This document shows positions 7,360-15,802 of a stretch of 64,000 bases of DNA, one piece after another (positions within the stretch are counted from its first letter, which is position 1; every line of letters starts with the position of its first letter). Source of the stretch: Nostocoides sp. F2B08 (GTDB lineage: Bacteria > Actinomycetota > Actinomycetes > Actinomycetales > Dermatophilaceae); contig NZ_WESE01000002.1 in assembly GCF_009184895.1 (NCBI RefSeq), positions 682,001 to 746,000 of the forward strand, in the 5' to 3' direction. The notes below the pieces were generated by a model. It was not told the origin of the DNA and made no database searches. It was given only the letters and a program-made list of their open reading frames with translations. The position numbers and the translations under genes are program-made.

Positions 7360-9615
7360 TCAGGCGACCGGTGTCGCCTCCCGATCGGCCGGGTCGTCCT
7401 CCGAGGCAGCCGCCTTCGCGGACTCCTCCCCGTCGTTGCGCCACAGCCTGCTCGGCCACCACGTCCAGCGCCCGATGTCGACGGCGAACGCCGGCACAAG
7501 GAGGGAGCGGACGATGAGCGTGTCGAGGAGGACGCCGAACGCGACGATGAACGCGATCTGGGCGAGGAAGACCAGCGGGATGACCGTCAGCGCGCCGAAG
7601 GTCGCAGCGAGCACGATGCCGGCACTGGTGATGACGCCGCCGGTGACGGCGAGTGCGCGCAGGACGCCCTTGCGGGTGCCGTGCACCTTGCTCTCCTCGC
7701 GGGCCCTCGTCATGAGGAAGATCGAGTAGTCGATGCCGAGGGCGATGAGGAAGACGAAGCCGTACAGCACGGTCGTCGGGTCGCCGCCGGGGAACCCGAA
7801 CAGGTAGTTGAACACCAGCGCCGAGATGCCCAGGGTTGCAGCGAACGACAGGACGTTGGCGACCATGAGGAACAGCGGCGCCATGATCGCCCGCAGGAGC
7901 ACGACGAGGATGACGAAGACGACGAGGATGATGACCGGCGCGACGACGAGGAAGTCGCGGTCGGCGGCCTGTCGCGTGTCGAGCTGCTGGGCGGTCTGTC
8001 CACCGACGAGGATCCGCTCGTCGACGGTGCGCAGGTCGTCGCGGACCCGCTCGACCGTGTCGACGGCCTCCGGGGAGTCGGCGGCGTCCTGAAGGGTGGC
8101 CTGGAGGATGACGTTGCCGTTCACGACCTGCGGCGGGGCGCCCGGGACGAGACCGATGGTCGGGTCGGAGACCCCCTCCTCCTCCTCGAGGACGGCGAGG
8201 GCGTCCTCGGCGGCCTCCTCGGGCGCGAGGATCTGGACGGGCGAGCCGGAGCCGGCGTCGAAGTGCTCGGCGAGCAGCTCCTGGCCGGCGACCGAGTCGA
8301 CGTCGGTGAGGAACAGGTCGGACTGGGCGATGCCGTTGAGGCGCAGCATGGGCAGGAACGCGGCGGCGACGAGCAGTCCGATCGTGACCGTGACCCAGGT
8401 GCGACGGGGGTGTCGACCGACGGTCTCGGCGACGCGGCGCCAACCGAGGCGGTTCGCGAGGCGGTTCTCGTCCTCCGCGGTGTGCACGTGCGGCACCGAC
8501 GGCCAGAAGATCCAGCGGCGGCCGAGCACGAGGAGGGCGGGCAGGAAGGTGATCGCCGCGAGGTAGGCGCCGCTGATGCCGAGGGCGGCCACCGGCCCGA
8601 GACCCGAGGTGCCCTTGAGGTCGGCGAGCACGAGCGCGAGGAGACCGAGGATGACGGTGGCGGCGCTCGCGGAGATCGGCTCGATCGTCGCGCGCCACGC
8701 CTTCTTCAGGGCGGTCCACGTCGAGTCGTGGACGTGGAGCTCCTCCTTGTAGCGCGAGACGAGCAGCAGGGCATAGTCGGTGGCCGCACCGACGACGAGG
8801 ATCGACAGAATGCCCTGGCTCTGGCCGCTGACCGTGATCAGTCCGGCGTCGGCGACCCGGTAGACGACGTATCCGGCGGCCGCCAGGCCGAAGACCGCCG
8901 TGAGCAGGACGGCGAACGGCAGGATCGGGCTGCGGTAGACGATGAGCAGGATGACGAGGACGACCACGAGGGCGACGAGGAGCAGGATGCCGTCGATCCC
9001 GGCGAACGCGCTGGACAGGTCGGAGATGAAGCCGGCGGGTCCGGTGATGTATGCGGTCAGCCCCGCCTCCTCCAGCGGCGCCATCTCCTCGGCGACGGTG
9101 CTCGTGACGAGCTCGAGGACCGGCTCCTCCTCGATGTTCTGGTCGACCTCGTCGGCGATGAGGGGAACGACCACGAGGAACGCCTCGCCGTCCTCGCTCG
9201 GGACTGCCTGGAGCGGCGTGCCGGGCGGAAGGGCGATGTAGTCCGCGAGCGTGGTGCCCTCTGGGAGCTCGCCCGTGGCGTTCGGCAGCTCCGTGGCGAA
9301 GGTCTGCGCGAGCTCGAGGTCGGTGGGTTCGAGCCCACCGTCACGTGCGGCGACGACGATGAGAGGAAGCGTCGAGTCGTCCTGGAAGTCGGTGAGCGCA
9401 TTGGTCACGAGCGTCGACTCGGCGTCCTCGGGGAGGAAGGAGGCGGCGTCGTTCTCCTGCAGCGAGGAGAGCTGGCCGATCGACTGGCCGCCGACCCCTC
9501 CGATGGCGAACCAGGCCAGCACGAGCGCGATCGCTCCCAGCAGGACCCGCCGGGGCAGCTTCACCCGTTCCTCAGCGCGTCGCTGTTCCGGCGACTTCGT
9601 CAGTCCTCGCGCCAT
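7360..9615 (-). CDS. MMPL/RND-family exporter
   Basis: Large proton-driven membrane exporter of the MMPL class, moving lipids or hydrophobic compounds across the inner membrane. The 751 residues show the family plan: TM1, a periplasmic porter domain, TM2-6, a second periplasmic domain and TM7-11. SQGILSILVVGAATDYALLLVSRYKE and ALGIDYSIFLMTRAREESKVHG (each split across GxxxDY motifs in TM4 and TM10) carry the conserved Asp-Tyr pairs for proton relay. The start at 9615 (MARGLTK) has AAGGGA 8 nt upstream; an alternative is MIVSKG at 9639. It diverges from a MarR regulator across a palindromic operator. Confidence 0.9.
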   Translation of the reverse strand: MARGLTKSPEQRRAEERVKLPRRVLLGAIALVLAWFAIGGVGGQSIGQLSSLQENDAASFLPEDAESTLVTNALTDFQDDSTLPLIVVAARDGGLEPTDLELAQTFATELPNATGELPEGTTLADYIALPPGTPLQAVPSEDGEAFLVVVPLIADEVDQNIEEEPVLELVTSTVAEEMAPLEEAGLTAYITGPAGFISDLSSAFAGIDGILLLVALVVVLVILLIVYRSPILPFAVLLTAVFGLAAAGYVVYRVADAGLITVSGQSQGILSILVVGAATDYALLLVSRYKEELHVHDSTWTALKKAWRATIEPISASAATVILGLLALVLADLKGTSGLGPVAALGISGAYLAAITFLPALLVLGRRWIFWPSVPHVHTAEDENRLANRLGWRRVAETVGRHPRRTWVTVTIGLLVAAAFLPMLRLNGIAQSDLFLTDVDSVAGQELLAEHFDAGSGSPVQILAPEEAAEDALAVLEEEEGVSDPTIGLVPGAPPQVVNGNVILQATLQDAADSPEAVDTVERVRDDLRTVDERILVGGQTAQQLDTRQAADRDFLVVAPVIILVVFVILVVLLRAIMAPLFLMVANVLSFAATLGISALVFNYLFGFPGGDPTTVLYGFVFLIALGIDYSIFLMTRAREESKVHGTRKGVLRALAVTGGVITSAGIVLAATFGALTVIPLVFLAQIAFIVAFGVLLDTLIVRSLLVPAFAVDIGRWTWWPSRLWRNDGEESAKAAASEDDPADREATPVA

Positions 9616-9638
9616 GGGTTGTCCCTTCGATACGATCA

Positions 9639-9657
9639 TGATTCACGAGGTGAATCA
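9639..9657. promoter_or_regulatory. MarR-type operator between divergent mmpL and marR
   Basis: TGATTCAC-GAG-GTGAATCA, perfect 8-bp arms, lies in the AT-rich divergent promoter region between the exporter (9615, -) and the MarR gene (9693, +). Position and size fit MarR autoregulation and repression of the exporter. Confidence 0.6.
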
Positions 9658-9692
9658 GGAAGTTGTTAAGTTGCTGAAGGGAAATTAGCAGG

Positions 9693-10163
9693 ATGCACAA
9701 CGATGCCGCCAGCCGGTCGGTCCGCGACATCGTGCCCCAGTGGCAGATGTCGGGAACGCTGGACCGGCTGCAGCGCCTCCTCGACGCCGGCTCGGCCGCG
9801 CCGATCGAGGTCGCCCGTCGCGCGCACCTGAGCACCTCCGAGCTGCACGCCCTGCGTCACCTCTCGTCCCAGCCGATGGGCCCCGCCGAGCTCGCCCGAG
9901 TGCTCGGAGTCACGACCGCGGCCGCATCCGGGGTCGTCGACCGGCTCGTCGGCAACGGCCATGCCGAGCGCCGGCCGCACTCGGTGGACGGCCGTCGCAC
10001 CGAGGTGCACCTCACCGACTCCGGCCGAGCCGAGGCCGTGGGCCACCTCGCGCCGATGTTCGCGGCACTCGCCGCGCTCGACGCCTCGCTGACCGACGAG
10101 GAGCGGGTGGTCGTCGACCGCTACCTCGACGGGGCGATCGCCGCCGTCCGCGCCCTGCTGTAG
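9693..10163 (+). CDS. MarR-family transcriptional regulator
   Basis: Winged-helix repressor of 156 residues. The recognition region spans about 45-95, with LSTSELHALRHLSSQPMGPAELARVLGVTTAAASGVVDRL and the wing RRPHSVDGRRTEVHLT (quoted here in two pieces of the same domain). The N- and C-terminal helices form the usual dimer interface. It is divergent from the MMPL exporter and shares a palindromic operator with it, so it probably controls that exporter in response to a small hydrophobic or aromatic ligand (inference). Confidence 0.88.
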   Translation: MHNDAASRSVRDIVPQWQMSGTLDRLQRLLDAGSAAPIEVARRAHLSTSELHALRHLSSQPMGPAELARVLGVTTAAASGVVDRLVGNGHAERRPHSVDGRRTEVHLTDSGRAEAVGHLAPMFAALAALDASLTDEERVVVDRYLDGAIAAVRALL

Positions 10164-10241
10164 AGCCGCGACCACGCCGAGCGCGTCCCGCATCCCTCCC
10201 CGTGCACAACGCCGAGCCCGGCGTCGCCGGACCTTCGCCCC

Positions 10242-10268
10242 CCGGCCGCGCATCCGGTCGCGGGCCGG
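10242..10268. terminator. Possible terminator after marR
   Basis: CCGGCCGCG ... CGCGGGCCGG forms a 9-bp stem with one bulged base and a loop of about 8 nt, 79 bp beyond the marR stop. The rest of 10164-10395 holds no gene I can support. Confidence 0.3.
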
Positions 10269-10395
10269 ACCTGGGCCCACCGGCCGCGGAACTTTCTCCG
10301 CCATGTGGGCGCACATCCGGCAGGTCGGCGTAACTACGGCAGGTTGGGCGGGGGTAGCTGGGCGCAGGTTGCCGCGATCCAGAGCATTGCCATCG

Positions 10396-10425
10396 TGCAC
10401 GACGTGCAGGTTTGCACGCTGTGCA
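10396..10425. promoter_or_regulatory. TGCA-box cluster upstream of tetR, candidate operator
   Basis: Four TGCA boxes at 10396, 10405, 10413 and 10422. The central pair forms CGTGCA-GGTT-TGCACG (10403-10418), a perfect 6-bp-arm palindrome. It lies immediately before or at the probable start of the TetR gene and would suit autoregulation of the tetR-mmpL operon. Confidence 0.4.
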
Positions 10426-10448
10426 TGTATGCGCCTACCGTCATCAGC

Positions 10449-11159
10449 GTGAACGTCACCGTCACAACGGCCCCGGGCGCGGAGACCCCGGGCCGGCGCG
10501 AGCTCAACAAGGCCCGCACCCGTGAGGCGATCGTCGCGGCACTGCGCACGCTCGTGTACGACCAGCCCGTGCATCGGGTCACGGTCGACCAGCTCGCCGA
10601 GGCCGCCGGCATCTCGCGGCGCACCTTCTTCAACTACTACGCGGGCATCCCGGGGGTCGTCTCCGAGATCATCGGCTCGAGCACGGAGCACCTCGCGGAC
10701 GGCGTGGGTGACCTCGACCCCAGCGTCTCGCCGCTGCAGCCGCTGCGTCGTCTCGTCGCCGAGGTCGGGATCCCCACGGAGCTCATCGAGTGGCTCGCGC
10801 TGCTCGACCTCCATGCCTGCGCCGACGACCCCGCGGCGGCGGCGTTCGACCGCACCGTGTGGGCCGAGAAGGGCGCCTGGCTCGAAGAGCTCCTCGTCCA
10901 GCGGCTACCCCGTGGGGCCGACCCGCTCTACGTCGCCACTCTGGCGACGACGATCATGAACTGCTTCGCCGCCGCCGAGCGTTCCTGGGCGGCCGCCCGC
11001 ACGTCCGGGGCACCGGTCGACGCCGCGGACGTCACCGACTTCCATCGACAGCTCGACCGGGCCCTGGCCTACGCCGAGCACGGCTGGGTCGTGCCCTCTG
11101 AGCCGTCCCTGTCTGCCGATCCCCCATCCTCCGTCGAACCCATCACCCGAAGGACCTGA
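10449..11159 (+). CDS. TetR-family transcriptional regulator
   Basis: Repressor of 236 residues from the GTG at 10449, or 244 from the ATG at 10425. The N-terminal HTH (about residues 25-65) reads VTVDQLAEAAGISRRTFFNY, the classic TetR recognition helix. The C-terminal ligand domain is less conserved. I prefer the GTG start because the TGCA operator cluster ends at 10425, but the ATG start is possible. The stop is 2 bp before the downstream exporter start, so the two are one operon and the regulator presumably controls the exporter. Confidence 0.87.
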   Translation: MNVTVTTAPGAETPGRRELNKARTREAIVAALRTLVYDQPVHRVTVDQLAEAAGISRRTFFNYYAGIPGVVSEIIGSSTEHLADGVGDLDPSVSPLQPLRRLVAEVGIPTELIEWLALLDLHACADDPAAAAFDRTVWAEKGAWLEELLVQRLPRGADPLYVATLATTIMNCFAAAERSWAAARTSGAPVDAADVTDFHRQLDRALAYAEHGWVVPSEPSLSADPPSSVEPITRRT

Positions 11160-11161
11160 CC

Positions 11162-13732
11162 ATGGCCGTCCTCCTCCACCGCCTCGGCCGCTGGTGCGCG
11201 CGCCGACCCTGGCCCGTCGTCGGCGCCTGGGTGGCGCTCCTGGCGCTCACCGTGACGGGCATGCTCACGCTCGCCAAGCCGCTGGCCAACGAGTTCTCCA
11301 TCCCCGGCAGCCGCTTCGAGGCCGTGCTGGCCACGCTCAAGGCCGAGATCCCCGAGGCCGCGGGCACGACGGGCACCGCGGTGTTCCGCAGCGACGACGG
11401 CTTCACCGCGGACCAGCAGGCCGCCATCGAGGACGCTGTCGCCGCGTGGAACGAGATCGACGACGTCCTCGCCGTCGACCCCTTCGCGACCCAGGCCGAG
11501 ATCGACGGCTCTGCCGAGCAGCTCGCCTCGGGACGCGCCGAGCTCGAGGCGGGTCGTGCCGAGCTCGAGGCCGGCGAGGAGGAGCTCGCGCAGGGCCGCT
11601 TCGAGCTCGACGGCGGTCAGTCCCAGCTCGACGCCGCCGTCGCGGGTGGCTTCGTCACCCCCGAGCAGGCCGCGCAGGCCCAGGCCGAGATCGACGCCGG
11701 CCGGGAGCAGCTCGAGGCCGGCGAGGCCCAGCTCGCCGAGGGCCGTGCGGAGCTCGAGGCCGGCGAGGCGCAGCTCGTCGCCGGTGAGCGGATGGCTGCG
11801 CTGTCGGACGGCCTGCGCCTGGTCAACGAGTCCGGCACGGTCGCGATGTCGCAGATCTCGGTCCAGGGCGCGGACGGGGTCATCCCGCCTGAGACGATGG
11901 ACGCGATCAAGGCGGTCGCCGACGACCTCGACGCCCAGGGCGTCGAGACGAGCCTGTCCGCGGAGCTGACCTCCGACATCTCGAGCATCTTCGGCCCGGG
12001 CGAGATCGTCGGTCTGGCGGTCGCGGCGGTCGTCCTCATCGTCATGCTCGGGAGCCTCGTCGCCGCCGGCCTGCCGCTCCTCATGGCCCTCGTCGGCGTC
12101 GGGGTCGGTCTCACCGGCGCGCTCGCCCTGTCCTCGGTGGTCGACATGCAGTCGATCACCCCGGCGCTCGCGCTCATGCTCGGCCTCGCGGTCGGCATCG
12201 ACTACTCGCTCTTCCTCATCAACCGGCACCGCCAGCAGGTCATGCACGGCATGTCGGTCGAGAGCTCGATCGCACTCGCCGTCGGCACCTCGGGCAACGC
12301 GGTCACCTTCGCCGGCCTCACGGTCGTCATCGCCCTTGCCGCGCTCACCCTGACGGGCATCCCCTTCCTCGGCGTCATGGGTCTGGTCGCCGCGGGGACC
12401 GTGGCGATCGCGGTCCTCGTCGCGCTCACCCTGACCCCGGCGATGCTCTCGCTCATGCGTATGCGCGTCCTCAGCAAGCGCACCCGAGCCGCTCTCGCTC
12501 GTGGAGACCTGCACGACAGCGCCGAGCAGGACGCCCGCGAGGCCGACACCCACCGCGGGTGGGCGGCCTTCGTCGCCGGGCGACCGTGGCTGATGATCGT
12601 CGGGGTCCTCGCGATCGTCGCCGCGCTCGGCTACCCGACGGGTCAGCTCCGTCTCGGCCTGCCGGACGGGGCGTCCGAGCCGGCCGGGAGCGACGCATAC
12701 ATCACCTATGACACGGTGCGCAGCGAGTTCGGTGCCGGTGCGAGCGGACCGATCATCGCCGTCGCGGAGCTCGACCAACCGATCGCCGAGGGCGACGAGA
12801 CCGAGCTGCTCACGACGCAGGCCGACATCGGCGAGGAGTTCGCCGACATCTACAACGTCGAGTACGTCGTGCCGGTCGGCGTCAACGACACCCGCGACGT
12901 GATCGCCTTCCAGATCCAACCCGCCACCGGCCCAGCCGACCCGGCGACCGAGCGGCTCGTCGACCGGATCACCCAGATCGCCCCGCGGATCGGCGCCGAC
13001 AACGGCGCCGAGATCGGGCTCACCGGGGTGACGGTCGCGAACATCGACATCTCGAACCAGCTCGCCGAGGCGCTGCCGCTCTATCTGTTCGTCGTCGTCG
13101 GCCTCTCGCTGATCCTGCTGCTGCTGGTCTTCCGCTCGGTCGTCATCCCGTTCCTGGCCACCGGTGGGTTCCTCCTGAGCATCGTCGCGGCGTTCGGGGC
13201 GGTGGTGGCGGTGTACCAACTCGGCCACCTGTCGCCGATCTTCGGCGTCAACGAACCGGGGCCGATCATCTCGTTCCTGCCGATCCTCCTGATCGGCATC
13301 CTGTTCGGACTCGCGATGGACTACCAGGTGTTCCTCGTCAGCGCGATGCGCGAGGAGCACGTCCACGGCAGGGACGCGCGCACGGCCGTCATCACCGGGT
13401 TCAACCACAGCGCTCGGGTCGTCACGGCCGCGGCGATCATCATGATCTCGGTGTTCGGCGGGTTCGTGTGGGCGCATCTGGCGCTCGTGCGGCCGATCGG
13501 TCTCGGCCTGGCGGTGGGTGTGCTCGTCGACGCCTTCATCGTCCGGATGACCCTCACGCCCGCGGTCATGACCCTGCTCGGCGAGAAGGCCTGGTGGATC
13601 CCGCGGTGGCTCGACCGGATCCTGCCCGACGTCGACGTCGAGGGCGCCAAGCTCGAGCGGGCGCTCGACAGCCGTTCGGACGCCGACGAGGTCCCGACAT
13701 CGGACGACGCGCCCGATCGGGTCGGCGTCTGA
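11162..13732 (+). CDS. MMPL/RND-family exporter with a heptad-rich periplasmic insert
   Basis: Hydrophobic-compound exporter of 856 residues with the twin TM-bundle MMPL plan. TM4- and TM10-type motifs GLAVGIDYSLFLINRHR and GILFGLAMDYQVFLVSAM hold the conserved Asp-Tyr. Unusually, the first periplasmic domain (about residues 118-208) contains repeated units of the type AELEAGRAELEAG and AQLAEGRAELEAG. These predict long amphipathic helices, like those in YhgE/Pip-type or tape-measure proteins. Translationally coupled to tetR. The insert may form a periplasmic stalk or contact the cell envelope (inference). Confidence 0.92.
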   Translation: MAVLLHRLGRWCARRPWPVVGAWVALLALTVTGMLTLAKPLANEFSIPGSRFEAVLATLKAEIPEAAGTTGTAVFRSDDGFTADQQAAIEDAVAAWNEIDDVLAVDPFATQAEIDGSAEQLASGRAELEAGRAELEAGEEELAQGRFELDGGQSQLDAAVAGGFVTPEQAAQAQAEIDAGREQLEAGEAQLAEGRAELEAGEAQLVAGERMAALSDGLRLVNESGTVAMSQISVQGADGVIPPETMDAIKAVADDLDAQGVETSLSAELTSDISSIFGPGEIVGLAVAAVVLIVMLGSLVAAGLPLLMALVGVGVGLTGALALSSVVDMQSITPALALMLGLAVGIDYSLFLINRHRQQVMHGMSVESSIALAVGTSGNAVTFAGLTVVIALAALTLTGIPFLGVMGLVAAGTVAIAVLVALTLTPAMLSLMRMRVLSKRTRAALARGDLHDSAEQDAREADTHRGWAAFVAGRPWLMIVGVLAIVAALGYPTGQLRLGLPDGASEPAGSDAYITYDTVRSEFGAGASGPIIAVAELDQPIAEGDETELLTTQADIGEEFADIYNVEYVVPVGVNDTRDVIAFQIQPATGPADPATERLVDRITQIAPRIGADNGAEIGLTGVTVANIDISNQLAEALPLYLFVVVGLSLILLLLVFRSVVIPFLATGGFLLSIVAAFGAVVAVYQLGHLSPIFGVNEPGPIISFLPILLIGILFGLAMDYQVFLVSAMREEHVHGRDARTAVITGFNHSARVVTAAAIIMISVFGGFVWAHLALVRPIGLGLAVGVLVDAFIVRMTLTPAVMTLLGEKAWWIPRWLDRILPDVDVEGAKLERALDSRSDADEVPTSDDAPDRVGV

Positions 13733-13749
13733 GGTCTGGGCGCGAGAGC

Positions 13750-13789
13750 GTGTGAGTGGACCGGCGCCATGACGCCGGTCCACTCACAC
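13750..13789. terminator. 17-bp-stem hairpin after the MMPL gene
   Basis: Arms 13750-13766 and 13773-13789 are perfect complements with a 6-nt loop, 18 bp beyond the stop. The arm begins GTGTGAGTGGACCGG, the same 15 bases found in the hairpin at 28480-28519. Confidence 0.7.
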
Positions 13790-13862
13790 GGTGTGGCTGA
13801 GCGCGGATCAGGGCATGGTGGACGGTGACACGCCATCGTCTGCCGAGTGAGGTGCACGCCCG

Positions 13863-14378
13863 ATGTGGTTCGACTCCTGGTCCGCCGTCCTCCGGATCCT
13901 GCTCGTGGGGGCGGCGTCCTACGTCACCCTCGTCCTGCTGCTACGGGTCGGCGGCAAACGGGTGCTCGCCAAGCTGAACGCGTTCGACCTCGTCGTCACC
14001 GTGGCTCTCGGGTCGATGCTCGCAAGCGCCGTCCTGAGCAAGGAGACCCGCTTCGTCGACGCGCTCGTCGGCATGGTGCTGCTCATCGGCGCGCAGTGGC
14101 TCGTCACCCGCGTGACCACCTCGCTGCCCGGCGGGCGGCACTTCGTCAACGCCGAGCCGACACTCGTCGTCCGGGACGGTGCGCTGATCGAGGACGCATT
14201 GTCCGGTCTGCGGCTGACCCGCGGTGAGGTGGCTCAGGCGGTGCGCTCTTCAGGGCGCGGTGACTTCAGTGACGTCGCGGCGGTCGTGCTGGAGCCGGAC
14301 GGCTCCCTGAGCGTCATCGGGCGGTCCTCACTCGGTGACGCCCGGGCGATCGCGGACGTCCCGGGGTGGAGTCGCTGA
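13863..14378 (+). CDS. DUF421 (YetF/YcaP-like) membrane protein
   Basis: A 171-residue protein with three N-terminal transmembrane helices (about 8-30, 37-57, 63-83). A soluble alpha/beta domain follows, with RVGGKRVLAKLNAFDLVVTV and the later NAEPTLVVRDGALIEDAL region typical of DUF421. Bacillus YetF-type proteins influence spore or envelope properties; the biochemical role is unknown. It stands alone between a terminator hairpin and the ROK region. No gene is visible in 14379-14488. Confidence 0.85.
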   Translation: MWFDSWSAVLRILLVGAASYVTLVLLLRVGGKRVLAKLNAFDLVVTVALGSMLASAVLSKETRFVDALVGMVLLIGAQWLVTRVTTSLPGGRHFVNAEPTLVVRDGALIEDALSGLRLTRGEVAQAVRSSGRGDFSDVAAVVLEPDGSLSVIGRSSLGDARAIADVPGWSR

Positions 14379-14488
14379 GCTATCCGCGCCAGCACCTGCC
14401 CGCATGCCGGACGTCGAGAGAGCGATGAGCCTGTCACATCGAGGCTGGTTGCCGTGAGGCCTTCGGCTCGTCGTGCCCGGCCTGTGCA

Positions 14489-15676
14489 TCAGCCGGTCGG
14501 CAGGTAGGCGACGCCTTTGCGCACTCCGAGGATGCGCTCCGTCACCATGACGGCCGCACCGGCGATCGCGGCATCCCGTCCAGTCGTGGCGGGGAGGATC
14601 TGCAGCGAGCCGGTGGCCAACGGCAGCGACCGGGTGTAGACGACTTCGCGCACCCCGGCGATGAGGTGGTCGCCCGCCCGCGTCAGCAGTCCGCCCAACA
14701 CGATGACCGACGGGTTCAGCAGGCTGACGCAGGTCGCCAGGACCTCACCGATGAAGCGGCCCGCCTGCCTCAGCTCGGTCGCGGCGCGCACCTCTCCGGC
14801 TTCCACGAGTTCGACGATGTCGAGGGTCCGCCTGGCGTCGACACCCTGGTCCCGGAGACGGGTCGCGACGGCCGGACCGCTCGCGATCGCCTCGAGACAT
14901 CCCCGGTTGCCGCACCGGCACAGGACATCTCCGCCGTGGGGGGAGGCGACGTGTCCGAGATCGCCGGCCGCTCCCTTCGCGCCTCGCAACAACCGGCCGT
15001 GCGTGATGATGCCTGCGCCGATGCCCGTCGCGACCTTGACGAACAGCAGGTCTGCGACCTCGGAGTGCGCGGTCGAGTGCTCACCGAGGGCCATGAGGTT
15101 GACGTCGTTGTCGACGAGCACGGGGACGTCGAGATCCCGGGTGACCCGAGCGGGGATGTCGTAGCCGTCCCAGCCGGGCATGATCGGGGGACGAACCGGT
15201 CGTCCCGTCGAGTGTTCGACCGGTCCGGGCACACCGATCCCGATCCCGACGAGGTCGTCACGCCGGCCGTGGTGCTGGAGAAGCTCGTTCGCCCGGTCCA
15301 GGACCCAGGAGAGAACGCTCTCGGGGCCGTCGGCGATGTCGAGCTCGCCGACCACGACGTCGATCGGTCGCCCCGCAAGATCGGTCAGTGCCACACCCGC
15401 GGGTGTCGCGCCCAGGTCTGCCGCGATGACCACCCTCGCGCTCGGCGCGAACGAGAACTGCACGGGTGGTCGGCCTCCGGTGGAGGCGGCCGAACCCACC
15501 GGCGCGAGGAGACCGGAGGAGAGCAGGGTGTCGACCTTCGCGCCGACGGTCGACCGGCCCATCCCGGTGAGGGCGATGAGCTCGGCGCGGGTCCGCGGGC
15601 GGCCGTCGAGCATGACGGAGAGGACATCGGCCGCCTCCCGCACACCGACCGGAAGCGGCTCCACCGCGGTCGACAT
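14489..15676 (-). CDS. ROK-family transcriptional repressor
   Basis: Sugar-responsive repressor of 395 residues starting MSTAVEPLPVG. The N-terminal winged helix (about 15-75; RTRAELIALTGMGRSTVGAK) is followed by a ROK sugar-kinase-like fold. The zinc-binding motif is seen as CRCGNRGCLEAIASG. The ATP-type motif and DVPVLVDNDVNLMALGEH suggest that the sugar pocket is retained. It is divergent from the sugar ABC operon, so it very likely represses that operon and is released by the imported sugar (inference). Confidence 0.9.
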   Translation of the reverse strand: MSTAVEPLPVGVREAADVLSVMLDGRPRTRAELIALTGMGRSTVGAKVDTLLSSGLLAPVGSAASTGGRPPVQFSFAPSARVVIAADLGATPAGVALTDLAGRPIDVVVGELDIADGPESVLSWVLDRANELLQHHGRRDDLVGIGIGVPGPVEHSTGRPVRPPIMPGWDGYDIPARVTRDLDVPVLVDNDVNLMALGEHSTAHSEVADLLFVKVATGIGAGIITHGRLLRGAKGAAGDLGHVASPHGGDVLCRCGNRGCLEAIASGPAVATRLRDQGVDARRTLDIVELVEAGEVRAATELRQAGRFIGEVLATCVSLLNPSVIVLGGLLTRAGDHLIAGVREVVYTRSLPLATGSLQILPATTGRDAAIAGAAVMVTERILGVRKGVAYLPTG

Positions 15677-15722
15677 GAGGCAAGTCAAGCACACGGCAAT
15701 TGCGGGCTGCGATGCACAACCC

Positions 15723-15739
15723 GTGCTCAAGAAGAGCAC
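15723..15739. promoter_or_regulatory. Candidate ROK operator in the divergent region
   Basis: GTGCTC-AAGAA-GAGCAC, perfect 6-bp arms, lies between the ROK gene (15676, -) and the ABC ATPase gene (15803, +). The heptamer GCTTGAC also occurs on both strands around it. Arrangement is typical for a shared operator. Confidence 0.45.
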
Positions 15740-15802
15740 TTCTACAGAATTGGCATAAACTTTTGCTTGACGTGCAACAGAAGATCTGCCAGGGTTTCCG
15801 CC

